DNA from: UBA5078 sp033721235
GTDB lineage: Bacteria > Pseudomonadota > Gammaproteobacteria > Pseudomonadales > Pseudohongiellaceae
Length of the DNA stretch: 64,000 nucleotides
Assembly (NCBI GenBank): GCA_033721235.1
Contig: JAWWAY010000016.1
Location: 1-64,000 of the forward strand
Direction: 5' to 3'
The position numbers were made by a program, and so were the translations under genes. Below the pieces are notes generated by a model. It was not told the origin of the DNA, searched no databases, and saw nothing but the letters and a program-made list of their open reading frames with translations. How positions within the stretch are numbered: position 1 is the first letter of the stretch; the number at the start of each line of letters is the position of its first letter. Shown piece after piece: positions 19,069-27,929 of the stretch.

Positions 19069-21219
19069 TTAGAAAGAATATCTCAGGCCCAGCTCTACAC
19101 TTCTTCCCTTCTCCGGCGCCACATCTTTCAATACCGATGTATGGTTTCGCACCTGCTCATCCAAAGCATTGCTTAGTTTTGCAAACATAGTCAGTTCGCC
19201 GAACTCAACTGGCCGATGATAATCCACGGAAAAGTCCACTAGCGTATAGCCATCGCTCGGCGTCTCGTTAAGCTCCACTCGACTTTGCTTAGCCACTGAT
19301 GTTACCCGCAGCGTATAGCGCCAATCCCTATGAAGATGCTCAATCTGCGCCCCTGCACGCAAGGCAGGGATGCGCGGCAAATACTCTCCCGTTGTCAGCT
19401 CTGCTCGCACATAGTCTGCAAACAAAGTGAGATTAGTAGGCGCGTGTGGCTCGCGCCCAAGAGGCAATTTCACCTCGGTTTCCACCCCCTTGAACACCGC
19501 ATCGCGCTGTCTCATTTGCGCTAAGGGAAGCTCATCAATCTCGACACCGGTATCGCTGAGATAGAGGTAATCGTCGATGTTGTTATAGAAAATATTGAAT
19601 TCGCCTTGCACGCGGCCCATGTGCCTGCGCACATTGAGCTCGATATTGCGCGCTCGCTCTCGTTTCGCATCCGGCAACCCAACTTCCAATCGCCCCGTTG
19701 CCCCATGGGCAATCAATTCAGCACTGGGCAGACAAGTTGAAGGGTCGATATTGGAATACAGTTCTTCAATCGATGGCGCGCGCTGTGAATTCGTTACGGC
19801 TAACAGAACATTTGTATCATCGCGCATACGCCAAAGCCCAGAGGCACTAGCGCTGATGGTGTTGTCCGAGCGATCACAACGACTATTGTTAACGTGGTAA
19901 TGCTGATGTTCCGCGCGCAAGCCTAGCTCGTAGACTACAGGGCCGGTATCAAAGCTTTGCACCGTAAATGCCGCAGCCGAGTCGATATCCGTATGGGGTA
20001 TATAGGCCTCCTCGCCAATGGCACTAAAACTCTCTTGGCCTACTTGCAGGCCAATCAAACCATTACCTCCGGCGAAACTGTCATGGCTTAACGTAAAGCG
20101 CCCTTCCATGCCATCTCGACTGTATCGTGTGCCCACCGCGCCATCGGGCTCCACTTCCAGGTGCTCATAATCCGCCTTAGTGACTCTTGCATTGAACTCA
20201 TTCAGCACACCGCTAAGGGGTAGCATCGCTTCAAAGTCGACCTTGCTCTGTTCCATCACAATCGTGAGGCCATTGCCTCCACCTTCTTCGTGCTCGACGT
20301 GCTCATCCTCTTCATGATCAGCGTGGTCCTCCTCATGCTCATCATCGTGATCCTCTTCGTGCTCGTCTTCGTGAACATGAACGTGCGCGCCTGCAGGTAT
20401 GCCATATTCGCGCTCTGACTCACTATAGGACGCCCCTATATAACCATCGCCTAGTCGCCAAGAGAAACCAAAAGATGCCGCGCTGCTACGAGCCTGAGTG
20501 TTCGCAACACTGCCCCTGCTGTCCAATAGTTCTTCCAGCACTTCCTCATCGTCAATATCTACCGTGTCGGGGTTTATGGCAAAGCCATCAATACGAGTAT
20601 CATTGCTGTCGCGATAGCTGCCATCTAAGTGCCAAGCGAAGTCGCCCTTGCCTCCTTCTAGCATCATTACACTGCTTTGCTCATCAAGGGCCGATTGGTG
20701 ACGAGTCTCAAGCAAACCCGTCACAGACGCCGGTACTGATTGTGGAATACGATTATCAATGACATTTACAACGCCACCGATAGCACCATTGCCATACATA
20801 AGCGTCGCAGGGCCTCGAAGCACCTCAATTCTTTGAGCTAATGCGGCATTAACACTGTTGGCGTGATCGGGGCTGAAATCCGAGGCATCTAGGTTGCTTA
20901 CTCCGCTTTGAAGCACCTGCACTCGATTACCACTCTGGCCCCTAATGACCGGTATACCAACGCCGCTACCAAAGGATGAATTATTCACACCCAGGAGCTG
21001 CTGCAGGCTTTCGCCAAGAGTGCTGGCCACAGCCTCTCGCAAAGCCTCACCGTCTAGAACATTCACCGCGACCGAGGAGTCTGCACGCGATTGGCGCATA
21101 TTAGTGGTGACGACTATCTCATTAATGTCTAGGTCGTGAAGCGGCTCAGCGGATTGAGCATTAGCAGAAATAATTTGTGCGACAGCCGCAGCAACCGTTA
21201 ACTTTGGAAACTTTCTCAT
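19069..21219 (-). CDS. TonB-dependent receptor with His/Asp/Glu-rich loop (putative zinc receptor)
   Basis: A 716-residue outer-membrane receptor with a signal peptide (about 1-23), TonB box-like DINEIVVTTN, a plug domain (about 40-155, with PVIRGQSGNRVQVLQSG), and a C-terminal barrel ending in aromatic F (ELGLRYSF). Residues 279-313 form a metal-binding-type loop very rich in His, Asp and Glu. Such a loop is characteristic of the ZnuD group of zinc receptors, so zinc or another divalent metal is the likely substrate. This is inferred; no Zur site was recognised upstream. Its partner may be the His/Cys-containing small protein just upstream. Confidence 0.85.
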   Translation of the reverse strand: MRKFPKLTVAAAVAQIISANAQSAEPLHDLDINEIVVTTNMRQSRADSSVAVNVLDGEALREAVASTLGESLQQLLGVNNSSFGSGVGIPVIRGQSGNRVQVLQSGVSNLDASDFSPDHANSVNAALAQRIEVLRGPATLMYGNGAIGGVVNVIDNRIPQSVPASVTGLLETRHQSALDEQSSVMMLEGGKGDFAWHLDGSYRDSNDTRIDGFAINPDTVDIDDEEVLEELLDSRGSVANTQARSSAASFGFSWRLGDGYIGASYSESEREYGIPAGAHVHVHEDEHEEDHDDEHEEDHADHEEDEHVEHEEGGGNGLTIVMEQSKVDFEAMLPLSGVLNEFNARVTKADYEHLEVEPDGAVGTRYSRDGMEGRFTLSHDSFAGGNGLIGLQVGQESFSAIGEEAYIPHTDIDSAAAFTVQSFDTGPVVYELGLRAEHQHYHVNNSRCDRSDNTISASASGLWRMRDDTNVLLAVTNSQRAPSIEELYSNIDPSTCLPSAELIAHGATGRLEVGLPDAKRERARNIELNVRRHMGRVQGEFNIFYNNIDDYLYLSDTGVEIDELPLAQMRQRDAVFKGVETEVKLPLGREPHAPTNLTLFADYVRAELTTGEYLPRIPALRAGAQIEHLHRDWRYTLRVTSVAKQSRVELNETPSDGYTLVDFSVDYHRPVEFGELTMFAKLSNALDEQVRNHTSVLKDVAPEKGRSVELGLRYSF

Positions 21220-21318
21220 AAAACTCTACTCTATTATTTTTTTATACAAACAGGCTCGCGCTAGCGCCATTTACGATGGTACTAGTCAGGCACTAGCCAA
21301 AATTAGAAAATGTGAGTG

Positions 21319-21630
21319 TTATGAGAGTTGCGGTGGAGCGCGCGAGTTTGGGGCGCTAGTACTGCGGCCAAAATGCGCCTGAACAGGCGAGGAAAACTGA
21401 ACATGAACATAGTCGACATCGGCCAAAACACTCGTATCAACTAGCGCCCCATGGGAGCCCATGTGCAAACACATTTCGCAATCAAAATGCGTATTCAGGT
21501 CATGATCGTGAGAGTGGGCAAGGGAAACGGATTGTGCTAGCACCAGCAATAGGCCAAGGCATAGCAAAGCCCTATGCGCGACAATCGCACGTTGGCTCAA
21601 TACCTTAGTAACAGCCTCGAACAGACCCAT
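21319..21630 (-). CDS. small His/Cys-containing membrane-associated protein (DUF2946-like)
   Basis: About 103 residues from the ATG at 21630; the frame is open to 21672. One hydrophobic segment (ALLCLGLLLVLAQSVSLA) resembles a signal peptide or anchor. It is followed by HSHDHDLNTHFDCEMCLHMG, a histidine and CxxC cluster that could bind metal. This pattern is like DUF2946 proteins found next to TonB receptors for copper or zinc. The function is unknown, and co-location with the His-rich receptor downstream suggests a metal-related role. Confidence 0.6.
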   Translation of the reverse strand: MGLFEAVTKVLSQRAIVAHRALLCLGLLLVLAQSVSLAHSHDHDLNTHFDCEMCLHMGSHGALVDTSVLADVDYVHVQFSSPVQAHFGRSTSAPNSRAPPQLS

Positions 21631-21728
21631 TTTGCTTTCCTTAAGCTGCCAAACTGGCAGAGTTAAATCCACTCAGAACAAGCTAGACCCGCTTGCCTAA
21701 ATTTTTTATTCACAGCAAATGAAAAATT

Positions 21729-22709
21729 TTAAGCAAGCGCCTGTGCAAAACGCTCGAGGGCTTCCAGGCCCACCACATCGTGTGCAACTAAAGTCAGGTC
21801 CTGACGAGGCACATGGGGTAGTGCTTCGCTCAGCGTTGCCAAGTGCACCTCTTCTTGAGTACGACGCTCAGTCAAGAAGTCCCCAAGACCATCGGGCAAA
21901 CGTTTGTTTACAATCATGCCACCAACGGACACTCCTGTACGCAGGAGTTGGCCGTGTAGCTGTATGCTTTCCAACACGGGCAGACGTTCTGCCGCCAACA
22001 CGATTATAAAAGAAGTGCGATCAGTGTTAGACAAAGCATCGCGCAAGTGGCTGAACCGGCGGCGACGACGATTGAGCAGGCTGCGAATATTATTCTCTCT
22101 CTGCTGTGCGGGGTCATCCTCCCCTAGCACGCCCTTACCCACCGACTTATCAGCCCCCAAATTGCGCAAGACGCCGCTAAAGCGCTGCGCTTTATCACGG
22201 CGTTGAATAAGCCCATCAGTCCAAGCCGACATCATCTCCGGCAGAGCGATTAGCCTAGCGGTGTGCCCAGAAGGAGCCGTATCGAAAATGAGCAAGTCGT
22301 ACTCTTGCGCCGCTTTCTCAGTGACCTCTGCAATGCGTTCCATAATGGCCGCCTCTTGCATGCCTGGGGCGTCCCGCGAAAGCTCTATGTGTTTATCAAC
22401 CTCGCCCGCTAAGTGAGGCGCCATAAGCTTGCGTAGTTGATCCGATACTTCTTCCAAATGCTGGTCGACGGTTTGTTCTGGATCCAGCTCCATCGCATCC
22501 AGGTTCTCGGTAATACGCACAGCCTGCGGACCGATCTCTCTATTAAACAAGTGCCCCAAGTTATGGGCCGGATCGGTGGAGACGAGCAAGACGCGTTTGC
22601 CTTCATTGGCCATCAACAAGGCCGTGGAGGCCGAGACCGTGGTCTTACCTACGCCACCCTTACCGCCAAAGAAGAGTATCTGTTTATTACGTGCCAGCTC
22701 TAACAACAT
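21729..22709 (-). CDS. ArsA-family anion-transporting ATPase
   Basis: A 326-residue P-loop ATPase of the ArsA/GET3 class. It begins MLLELARNKQILFFGGKGGVGKTT (deviant Walker A within the first 25 residues), then LLVSTDPAHNLGHLF, the switch segment LLIFDTAPSGHTARLI, and VVNKRLPDG-like MIVNKRLP. There is no arsB or arsR beside it, so arsenic extrusion is not supported. It overlaps the 3' end of the small upstream gene by about 10 bp, indicating a two-gene unit. The frame is open to 22757, but the ATG at 22709 gives the family N-terminus. Confidence 0.85.
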   Translation of the reverse strand: MLLELARNKQILFFGGKGGVGKTTVSASTALLMANEGKRVLLVSTDPAHNLGHLFNREIGPQAVRITENLDAMELDPEQTVDQHLEEVSDQLRKLMAPHLAGEVDKHIELSRDAPGMQEAAIMERIAEVTEKAAQEYDLLIFDTAPSGHTARLIALPEMMSAWTDGLIQRRDKAQRFSGVLRNLGADKSVGKGVLGEDDPAQQRENNIRSLLNRRRRRFSHLRDALSNTDRTSFIIVLAAERLPVLESIQLHGQLLRTGVSVGGMIVNKRLPDGLGDFLTERRTQEEVHLATLSEALPHVPRQDLTLVAHDVVGLEALERFAQALA

Positions 22710-22990
22710 GAGACATGATCCAAAGGTGAGCGCTCCATACCCATGCGGCGATGCCAATCGTGAAAGCGATCATAAACCACTGGCAATAGCTCCATCGTGT
22801 AATAGGAGGCCGGGTTAGGAATGCCCAAACTCTCAGAAAAAACCAGCATCATGAATAAATCATCCTCATCGCGTTGAGCTCGCGCAAACTCACGTCTATA
22901 GGGCGCAATATAGTATTCACGCAGGCCATCTTCGATGCGCGCAAACAGACTCTTGCGCTTATCACTGCCGGGAATATCGTTCTCGTCCAT
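22700..22990 (-). CDS. small protein ending in Cys-Cys, partner of the ArsA-like ATPase
   Basis: A 96-residue soluble protein of unknown function, with amphipathic helices (ARIEDGLREYYIAPYRREFA) and a C-terminus of DHVSCC, the last two codons before the stop being cysteine. I recall a family named cory-CC-star for small proteins that sit next to ArsA-like ATPases and end in CC. The match is from memory and context. Its 3' end overlaps the ATPase start, so the ATPase is probably translationally coupled to it. The CC tail may bind metal or an oxyanion, or be a modification site; this is inference. Confidence 0.7.
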   Translation of the reverse strand: MDENDIPGSDKRKSLFARIEDGLREYYIAPYRREFARAQRDEDDLFMMLVFSESLGIPNPASYYTMELLPVVYDRFHDWHRRMGMERSPLDHVSCC

Positions 22991-23008
22991 CTTACTCTCC
23001 TACGCCGC

Positions 23009-23362
23009 CTAGCGCTTAAATCGCGCGGGCTGAGCGGGTTTCTTTTTCACCTTCGTCGAACGAGCCGCGCGCAATAGGCGCGACTGCATTGGATCAATTT
23101 GTAGGGGGCGATAAATTTCGACTCTATCGCCAGCCTTAAGTACATAGTCTTGGGGCAGTGGGCTAGATTTTCCATCCAATCGGCGAGAAAAAATACCCAT
23201 CGAATCCGTTGCAAGGTCGATTTGCTCAAATTTTGCCTGAATACCTGAGCGCTCAACAGCCTCTAATGCGGTAACGCCTTGCTCTACCTCCAAAGCGATA
23301 ATCTCCTGCCTATCGGGTAGCGCATAGGCCACCTCAACACTGATTCTAGCTGGCTCGTTCAC
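23009..23362 (-). CDS. rnfH: RnfH-family ubiquitin-like protein
   Basis: About 117 residues with a beta-grasp fold: ISVEVAYALPDRQEIIALEV, then VTALEAVERSGI, LKAGDRVEIYRPL and a basic tail. The pair ratA-rnfH is conserved in gammaproteobacteria, but RnfH has no settled function. Start: the GTG at 23362 lies about 7 nt from an AGGGAG ribosome site; the GTG at 23371 would leave no spacing. It follows ratA directly. Confidence 0.9.
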   Translation of the reverse strand: MNEPARISVEVAYALPDRQEIIALEVEQGVTALEAVERSGIQAKFEQIDLATDSMGIFSRRLDGKSSPLPQDYVLKAGDRVEIYRPLQIDPMQSRLLRAARSTKVKKKPAQPARFKR

Positions 23363-23374
23363 TCGCAACACTCC

Positions 23375-23815
23375 CTAGGCCGACTTGCCATACACTTGCT
23401 GCGCCCTATTCACTAAGGCGTCGACAAGAGTATTGGCGGAGTGATTGAACAGTTTCTCCAGGGCATAGCCAACTACCCCACCTGTGAAATCAAACTCCAT
23501 CTCTAAGCTTACTTTACACGCCGTTTCGCTAAGAGGAGTAAATCTCCAAGCGGCGTTAAATGAGCGAAACGGCCCTTCCACTAGCTCCATCGACATGCTC
23601 TCACCAGGCACTAATTGATTACGCGTCGTAAACGAATAAGTAAGGCCGGCCTTGCCCAAGGTCAGCTCGCCCACCACCTCGCTATCGCTTCGGCTTACGA
23701 CCTTCGCACTCTGACAGCCTTGCATGAACTCGGGATAACACTCGATGTCATTGACCAAGCTATACATTTGTTCAGCCGTGAACATGACTAGCGCGCTGCG
23801 ATCAATACGTGTCAT
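23375..23815 (-). CDS. ratA: RatA / Coq10-like START-domain protein
   Basis: A 146-residue protein of the SRPBCC (START) fold: MTRIDRSALVMFTAEQMYSLV with the conserved IECYPEFMQGC and WRFTPLSETACKVSLEMEF segments. In E. coli the family has been described as a 70S-assembly-blocking toxin, and in other settings as a ubiquinone-binding chaperone. Which role applies here cannot be told. It overlaps the symporter gene upstream by 4 bp. Confidence 0.92.
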   Translation of the reverse strand: MTRIDRSALVMFTAEQMYSLVNDIECYPEFMQGCQSAKVVSRSDSEVVGELTLGKAGLTYSFTTRNQLVPGESMSMELVEGPFRSFNAAWRFTPLSETACKVSLEMEFDFTGGVVGYALEKLFNHSANTLVDALVNRAQQVYGKSA

Positions 23816-25236
23816 AGCAGGCTCAGCAAATCAAAAGCAAAGTATTTCTGTGACACTGAGTTGAAGAACACAAACAGCAATACCACAGGGACAAAGGTGC
23901 GCAGAGAGAAGCTAATATATTTTTCAGCCAAAGAGCCTTTATAGTTTTCATCTCCTAGCGCCAGCTCGGCCGACAAGCCATCCTTCCAACGATAGGTGCA
24001 AACAATACAGACCAAGAATCCAACGAGAGGCAAAATGACTTCAGAGAAAGTATCCGCCAATAAATCAAAGAAGGACTTAGTCCCACCACCATAGGAAATA
24101 AACTCGGTTAAGAAGGCCGACATACCGAATGACATGGCCGCAAAGATGGCCAAGGTAGTCACGGCAGTAGCCTGTATCAGCACGGCTTTCTTACGGCTTA
24201 TCTGCCACTCGTCAATCATATAACTGATAGGAATCTCTACGATGGAAACCAGCGAAGTAAACGCGGCAAAAAACACCAAAGCAAAGAACACGCCGGCCAC
24301 AATACTGGCACCAAAAAACCCAACGGTACTTTGCATGGATAGAAATATTTGCGGCAAGTAGGTAAAAATCAAACCGACACTGCTAGTGGAAAGATCATCG
24401 GGGTTTGTCGCCGGATTAAACACGAAAATCGCAGGCAGAATGAGCAAGCCCGCCATAAACGCGACCGAGGTGTCCGCCACAGCAACCAAACGCCCCGAGC
24501 CCACGATACTATCCTTATTACTGAAGTAGGACCCATAGGTGATCATAATGCCCATGCCCAAGGACAAGGAGAAAAAGGCCTGGTTGAGTGCTGCATTGAC
24601 CACGCCGCTATCGAAACGGCTAAAGTCTGGCACTAGATAGTAACGCAGCCCTGCGCCAGCGCCGTCTAGTGTTAGTACAAAGACGATGAGACCAATCAAC
24701 ATTACCGCCAGAGTAGGCATCAGCACTCGCGCTTGCCTCTCGATGCCCTTGCGCACCCCGCTGAGCAAGACACCAAAGACCATCAACTGCACAGCAATGA
24801 AGTAGACAAAAATCGAAGGGGAATCAATCACAATGCCAAAAGTCTGTGGCTCGGCCAGTGCGGACAAATCACCGAGGAGAGTGCGCAGCAAATAAATCAA
24901 CAGCCATACGGTCACAACGGTATAGAACACGCCAATCATCAAAGGCGTGATAATGGCCAGCCCGCCCACAGCCCGCCAAGGCTTGCTCCGCCCACTGATG
25001 GCTGAGAATGCACCAACAGGATTACGCTGAGTGCTGCGCCCCATGGCTATCTCGGCCATCATGACGGGGACACAAATAAACGCCACAAATAGAATATAGG
25101 CCAATAAGAAGACAGCCCCACCATTCTTGGAGGCCATCACCGGAAACGCAACCAAATTACCTAGCCCAACCGCAGAACCTGCAGCTGCCAAAATAAACCC
25201 TAGTTTCGAACTAAACTGACCGCGTTCAACTGACAT
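23812..25236 (-). CDS. sodium:neurotransmitter-symporter family transporter
   Basis: A 474-residue NSS (LeuT-fold) transporter with about 11-12 hydrophobic helices. The first helix carries the sodium/substrate signature KLGFILAAAGSAVGLGNLVAFP. Bacterial members carry amino acids with Na+. The specificity is unknown. It overlaps ratA by 4 bp, an unusual operon partner that may be accidental. Confidence 0.9.
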   Translation of the reverse strand: MSVERGQFSSKLGFILAAAGSAVGLGNLVAFPVMASKNGGAVFLLAYILFVAFICVPVMMAEIAMGRSTQRNPVGAFSAISGRSKPWRAVGGLAIITPLMIGVFYTVVTVWLLIYLLRTLLGDLSALAEPQTFGIVIDSPSIFVYFIAVQLMVFGVLLSGVRKGIERQARVLMPTLAVMLIGLIVFVLTLDGAGAGLRYYLVPDFSRFDSGVVNAALNQAFFSLSLGMGIMITYGSYFSNKDSIVGSGRLVAVADTSVAFMAGLLILPAIFVFNPATNPDDLSTSSVGLIFTYLPQIFLSMQSTVGFFGASIVAGVFFALVFFAAFTSLVSIVEIPISYMIDEWQISRKKAVLIQATAVTTLAIFAAMSFGMSAFLTEFISYGGGTKSFFDLLADTFSEVILPLVGFLVCIVCTYRWKDGLSAELALGDENYKGSLAEKYISFSLRTFVPVVLLFVFFNSVSQKYFAFDLLSLL

Positions 25237-25396
25237 AGAAAAGCCTTTTATCTCAATTGCTTACTTATGGTTAAGAGATGGATGGGCAGGATTCTAACAG
25301 CGCTCGCTATGCTGAGCTAGTTTTTTGCGGCCTGCAAACAGGCAGCCATCGCCACCTCAATTGCGCGTTGCCCCTATGCAGGGGCGCTAATGCGGT

Positions 25397-25410
25397 TATA
25401 ATGCGCCGCT
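25397..25410 (+). promoter_or_regulatory. -10 element abutting the smpB start codon
   Basis: A perfect TATAAT (25397-25402) followed by GCGCCGCT ends directly at the smpB ATG (25411). A start about 7 nt downstream of the -10 would leave almost no leader, and no Shine-Dalgarno is visible. The -35 is unclear (TTGCCC at 25368 is spaced too far). Confidence 0.5.
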
Positions 25411-25896
25411 ATGGCTAGAACGAAAAAGAAAGCAAAAGCACCCGATAATACTATCGCTAAGAACAAAAAGGCCCTTCATGACTATTTTGTGGAAGAGAGC
25501 TTTGAAGCTGGCATGATGTTATTAGGCTGGGAAGTAAAGAGCATGCGCGAGAAAAAAGTGCAGCTTACCGATAGCTATGTGCTGATAAAAGACGGCGAGG
25601 CTTTCCTGCTCGGCTGCAATATCGTCCCTCTTAACACCGCGAGCACTCATGTTGTCTGCGAGCCAGATCGTACGCGTAAACTACTCTTGCACAAGAAAGA
25701 GCTAGCGAAGCTGTTCTCTGCAACCCAGCAGAAAGGGCATACTTGCGTCGCCACTAAGATTTACTGGAAGGGACATCTCATCAAGTGTCAGATTTCCCTA
25801 GCCAAGGGTAAGCAGGCCCACGATAAGCGCGATGTAGTAAAAGACCGCGAATGGGCTATCGAGAAACAACGTGTGGTGCGTCACTCCAATCGCTAA
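25411..25896 (+). CDS. smpB: SsrA-binding protein SmpB
   Basis: Small basic RNA-binding protein that escorts tmRNA to stalled ribosomes. The 161-residue sequence has the conserved NTIAKNKKALHDYFVEESFEAGMML start, GWEVKSMREKKVQL, the GCNIVPL loop and the basic C-terminal KGKQAHDKRDVVKDREW tail needed in the mRNA channel. Its RNA partner ssrA lies 1.6 kb downstream on the same strand. The stop overlaps that of the convergent Hsp70 gene. Confidence 0.97.
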   Translation: MARTKKKAKAPDNTIAKNKKALHDYFVEESFEAGMMLLGWEVKSMREKKVQLTDSYVLIKDGEAFLLGCNIVPLNTASTHVVCEPDRTRKLLLHKKELAKLFSATQQKGHTCVATKIYWKGHLIKCQISLAKGKQAHDKRDVVKDREWAIEKQRVVRHSNR

Positions 25897-27365
25897 GCAT
25901 CGGACTTGAAGCTTAGCCCTCTGTACTCCGCAATCGCCAAGCCTTCCGCGACACTCGTAAATGGATCGTGGTCTAGTACCTTACCCGGAAACGTATTTTC
26001 AAGGCTGCGGCGCACAGCCGGTATCAGAGACGAACCACCGGTACTAACCACCACATCAATATCATCAGGACCCAGCTGCGACTTCGCCAAGGTATCGTTC
26101 ACCGCGCTTTCAAACATCGCTAACTGCTTGGCGATTATCTTCTCGAACTGCGCTCTGCTTAGCGTCAGCTCTACATCTATTTCAGGAATATCAAGTACGG
26201 CTTGCTCGTCGTCCGACAGTTTTGCCTTTAGGTCTTTAATCGCCTGAAAAACCAAATAACTATAGTTATGCTTGATGAGAGCATATAGGCGATTGAACTT
26301 AAGCGCTCCAGCATCCCCCTGGCGCAATCTATCGAGCACTGGCGTCGTATACTCATTCTGATTCAGCATATAACTAATGGCCCAATTCAGAATTAAGTCT
26401 TCGTACTCCTCAAATGGGAAGAGCGTCTCTATCTGCCGATCCTCCCCCTTACGCGTCCAGCTTTCGCCCTTACCAAGCAGAGGGAAAAGCAGCTCACGAA
26501 ACAAGGCCTGATCGATATGATCGCCCCCCAGCCCCACGCCATGAATCGCCACCACATCGAAGGCGTCGCCTTTGCTATTCAAAATACACAGGTCCAGTGT
26601 GCCGCCGCCAAAGTCTACGGCTAAAAGAGTCTGAGCCTGCAAATTTGGGTAGGCGTGCATAAAGCTTAACGCGGCGGCCAAGGGCTCTGGATACAGCGCC
26701 TGCTCTACAAACCCCGCATATTGAAACGACTCACACAACCGCTCCAACGCCACCGTATTATGGTTAGCCTCTTTGCCTTCGAAATTCACTGGGTGGCCAA
26801 TACAAGCGTGATCGCTCGGCGCATCACTGCCCTCATCTTTGAGCAACTGGGCAACAGCTTTTTGCATGCGCAAAATAATAGGGGTGATCAACGCAACAAG
26901 ACGAAACGGCCTATCAAAGACCATCAAGCGCTGACTCCCCGTACTGCCAAGCATGCGCTTCACACCACGAAACAGCCTTCCCTTTTCGCCCGCATCGACA
27001 ACAGAGGCCCCGTAGATCAAATGACTATCTGCCTTCTCCGGCAAACCACCCTCACCTATTTGCCCCGTCGACGTGCGCCCCTCACCCAGCAACTCAGCGC
27101 TCAGTTCAACCTTGCGCCCAGCGTTCTCGGCAATATAGCGATCTATCGCCTCCTGCCCTGTTACTACTTGGAACTGTCTATCGATATAGGACGCCGAAGG
27201 CATCGTCTTGCCCGTCGACTCCACAGGCACGATGCGCACCTTGTCGCCATCAAACACCGCAGCAGCGCTATTGCTAGTGCCAAAATCCACACCAATACCC
27301 ATGCGCCGCTTCCCAACACTGGGTTTCGGTTGCGCTGTATTTAAGTCAAAGCCAAGCTGCTCCAT
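25893..27365 (-). CDS. Hsp70-family ATPase (YegD-like)
   Basis: A 490-residue actin/Hsp70-fold protein with the phosphate-1 motif MGIGVDFGTSNSAAAVFDG near residue 22-40, phosphate-2 LLAVDFGGGTLDLCI and adenosine motif VVSTGGSSLIPAVRRSLE. It lacks the substrate-binding and lid domains of DnaK. It resembles E. coli YegD, an Hsp70-like protein of uncertain role. The position between smpB and ssrA hints at a link to ribosome rescue, but this is only positional. Confidence 0.85.
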   Translation of the reverse strand: MEQLGFDLNTAQPKPSVGKRRMGIGVDFGTSNSAAAVFDGDKVRIVPVESTGKTMPSASYIDRQFQVVTGQEAIDRYIAENAGRKVELSAELLGEGRTSTGQIGEGGLPEKADSHLIYGASVVDAGEKGRLFRGVKRMLGSTGSQRLMVFDRPFRLVALITPIILRMQKAVAQLLKDEGSDAPSDHACIGHPVNFEGKEANHNTVALERLCESFQYAGFVEQALYPEPLAAALSFMHAYPNLQAQTLLAVDFGGGTLDLCILNSKGDAFDVVAIHGVGLGGDHIDQALFRELLFPLLGKGESWTRKGEDRQIETLFPFEEYEDLILNWAISYMLNQNEYTTPVLDRLRQGDAGALKFNRLYALIKHNYSYLVFQAIKDLKAKLSDDEQAVLDIPEIDVELTLSRAQFEKIIAKQLAMFESAVNDTLAKSQLGPDDIDVVVSTGGSSLIPAVRRSLENTFPGKVLDHDPFTSVAEGLAIAEYRGLSFKSDA

Positions 27366-27526
27366 CGACGCCTATAATCACTCACAATAAAAAGGAGCTT
27401 CTTATAACACACAGACACCGAAACAGGCGAACCTCGCACCCCAAATCGAATGAGAACACTCAGGCCCTTGAAAAAAACTATATAAGGCCTCACAGTATCT
27501 CTTATGCTAGACTACAAGTTCACTAA

Positions 27527-27884
27527 GGGGGCGCTTTGGATTCGACGCCGGTATCAAAACCTAAGGTGCATGTCGAGAGGGTATAGACTCTCGTAAATCA
27601 ATCTATGCAACTTATATAGTTGCCAACGACGATAACTACGCTCTAGCAGCTTAGGCTGTTAGCGGTCACCCCGGGATGCCTGTAAACCGGTGTTTTTGTG
27701 ACTGTCATATAGAACAGGATCGCCAGCCTAGCGCGCCCAGCGCGAAGCAGCTAAAAGTACTGGGCTCGCCCGAACCGCCCTGCCCGTCGGGCCGGCGAGG
27801 GTTAACTTAATAGACGAAGCTAAGCATGTAGATCCAAAGGCAGCGGACTGACGGACGGGGGTTCAAATCCCCCCGCCTCCACCA
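27527..27884 (+). ncRNA. ssrA: transfer-messenger RNA (tmRNA)
   Basis: 5' GGGGGCG (27527-27533) pairs with CGCCTCC ahead of the 3' ACCA (27881-27884), with one G-U pair, giving the tRNA-Ala-like acceptor. The TTTGGATTCGACG start and the GGGGGTTCAAATCC T-arm are canonical. The tag reading frame at 27622-27651 encodes ANDDNYALAA, followed by TAG (27652-27654). It frees stalled ribosomes together with SmpB. Confidence 0.97.
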
Positions 27885-27886
27885 AA

Positions 27887-27926
27887 CAAAAAGGCCTATC
27901 ACCGAACGGTGATAGGCCTTTTTATT
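27887..27926 (+). terminator. rho-independent terminator of ssrA
   Basis: A long stem AAAGGCCTATCACCG / CGGTGATAGGCCTTT closed by a short AA loop and followed by a T-run, immediately after the ssrA 3' end. The symmetry means it may also act on the minus strand. Confidence 0.88.
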
Positions 27927-27929
27927 TGG

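Noticed and set aside
27840..27890. ssrA 3' end as an attachment site with a repeat elsewhere
   Set aside because: No second copy of the ssrA 3' sequence and no integrase gene were found by eye in the window.
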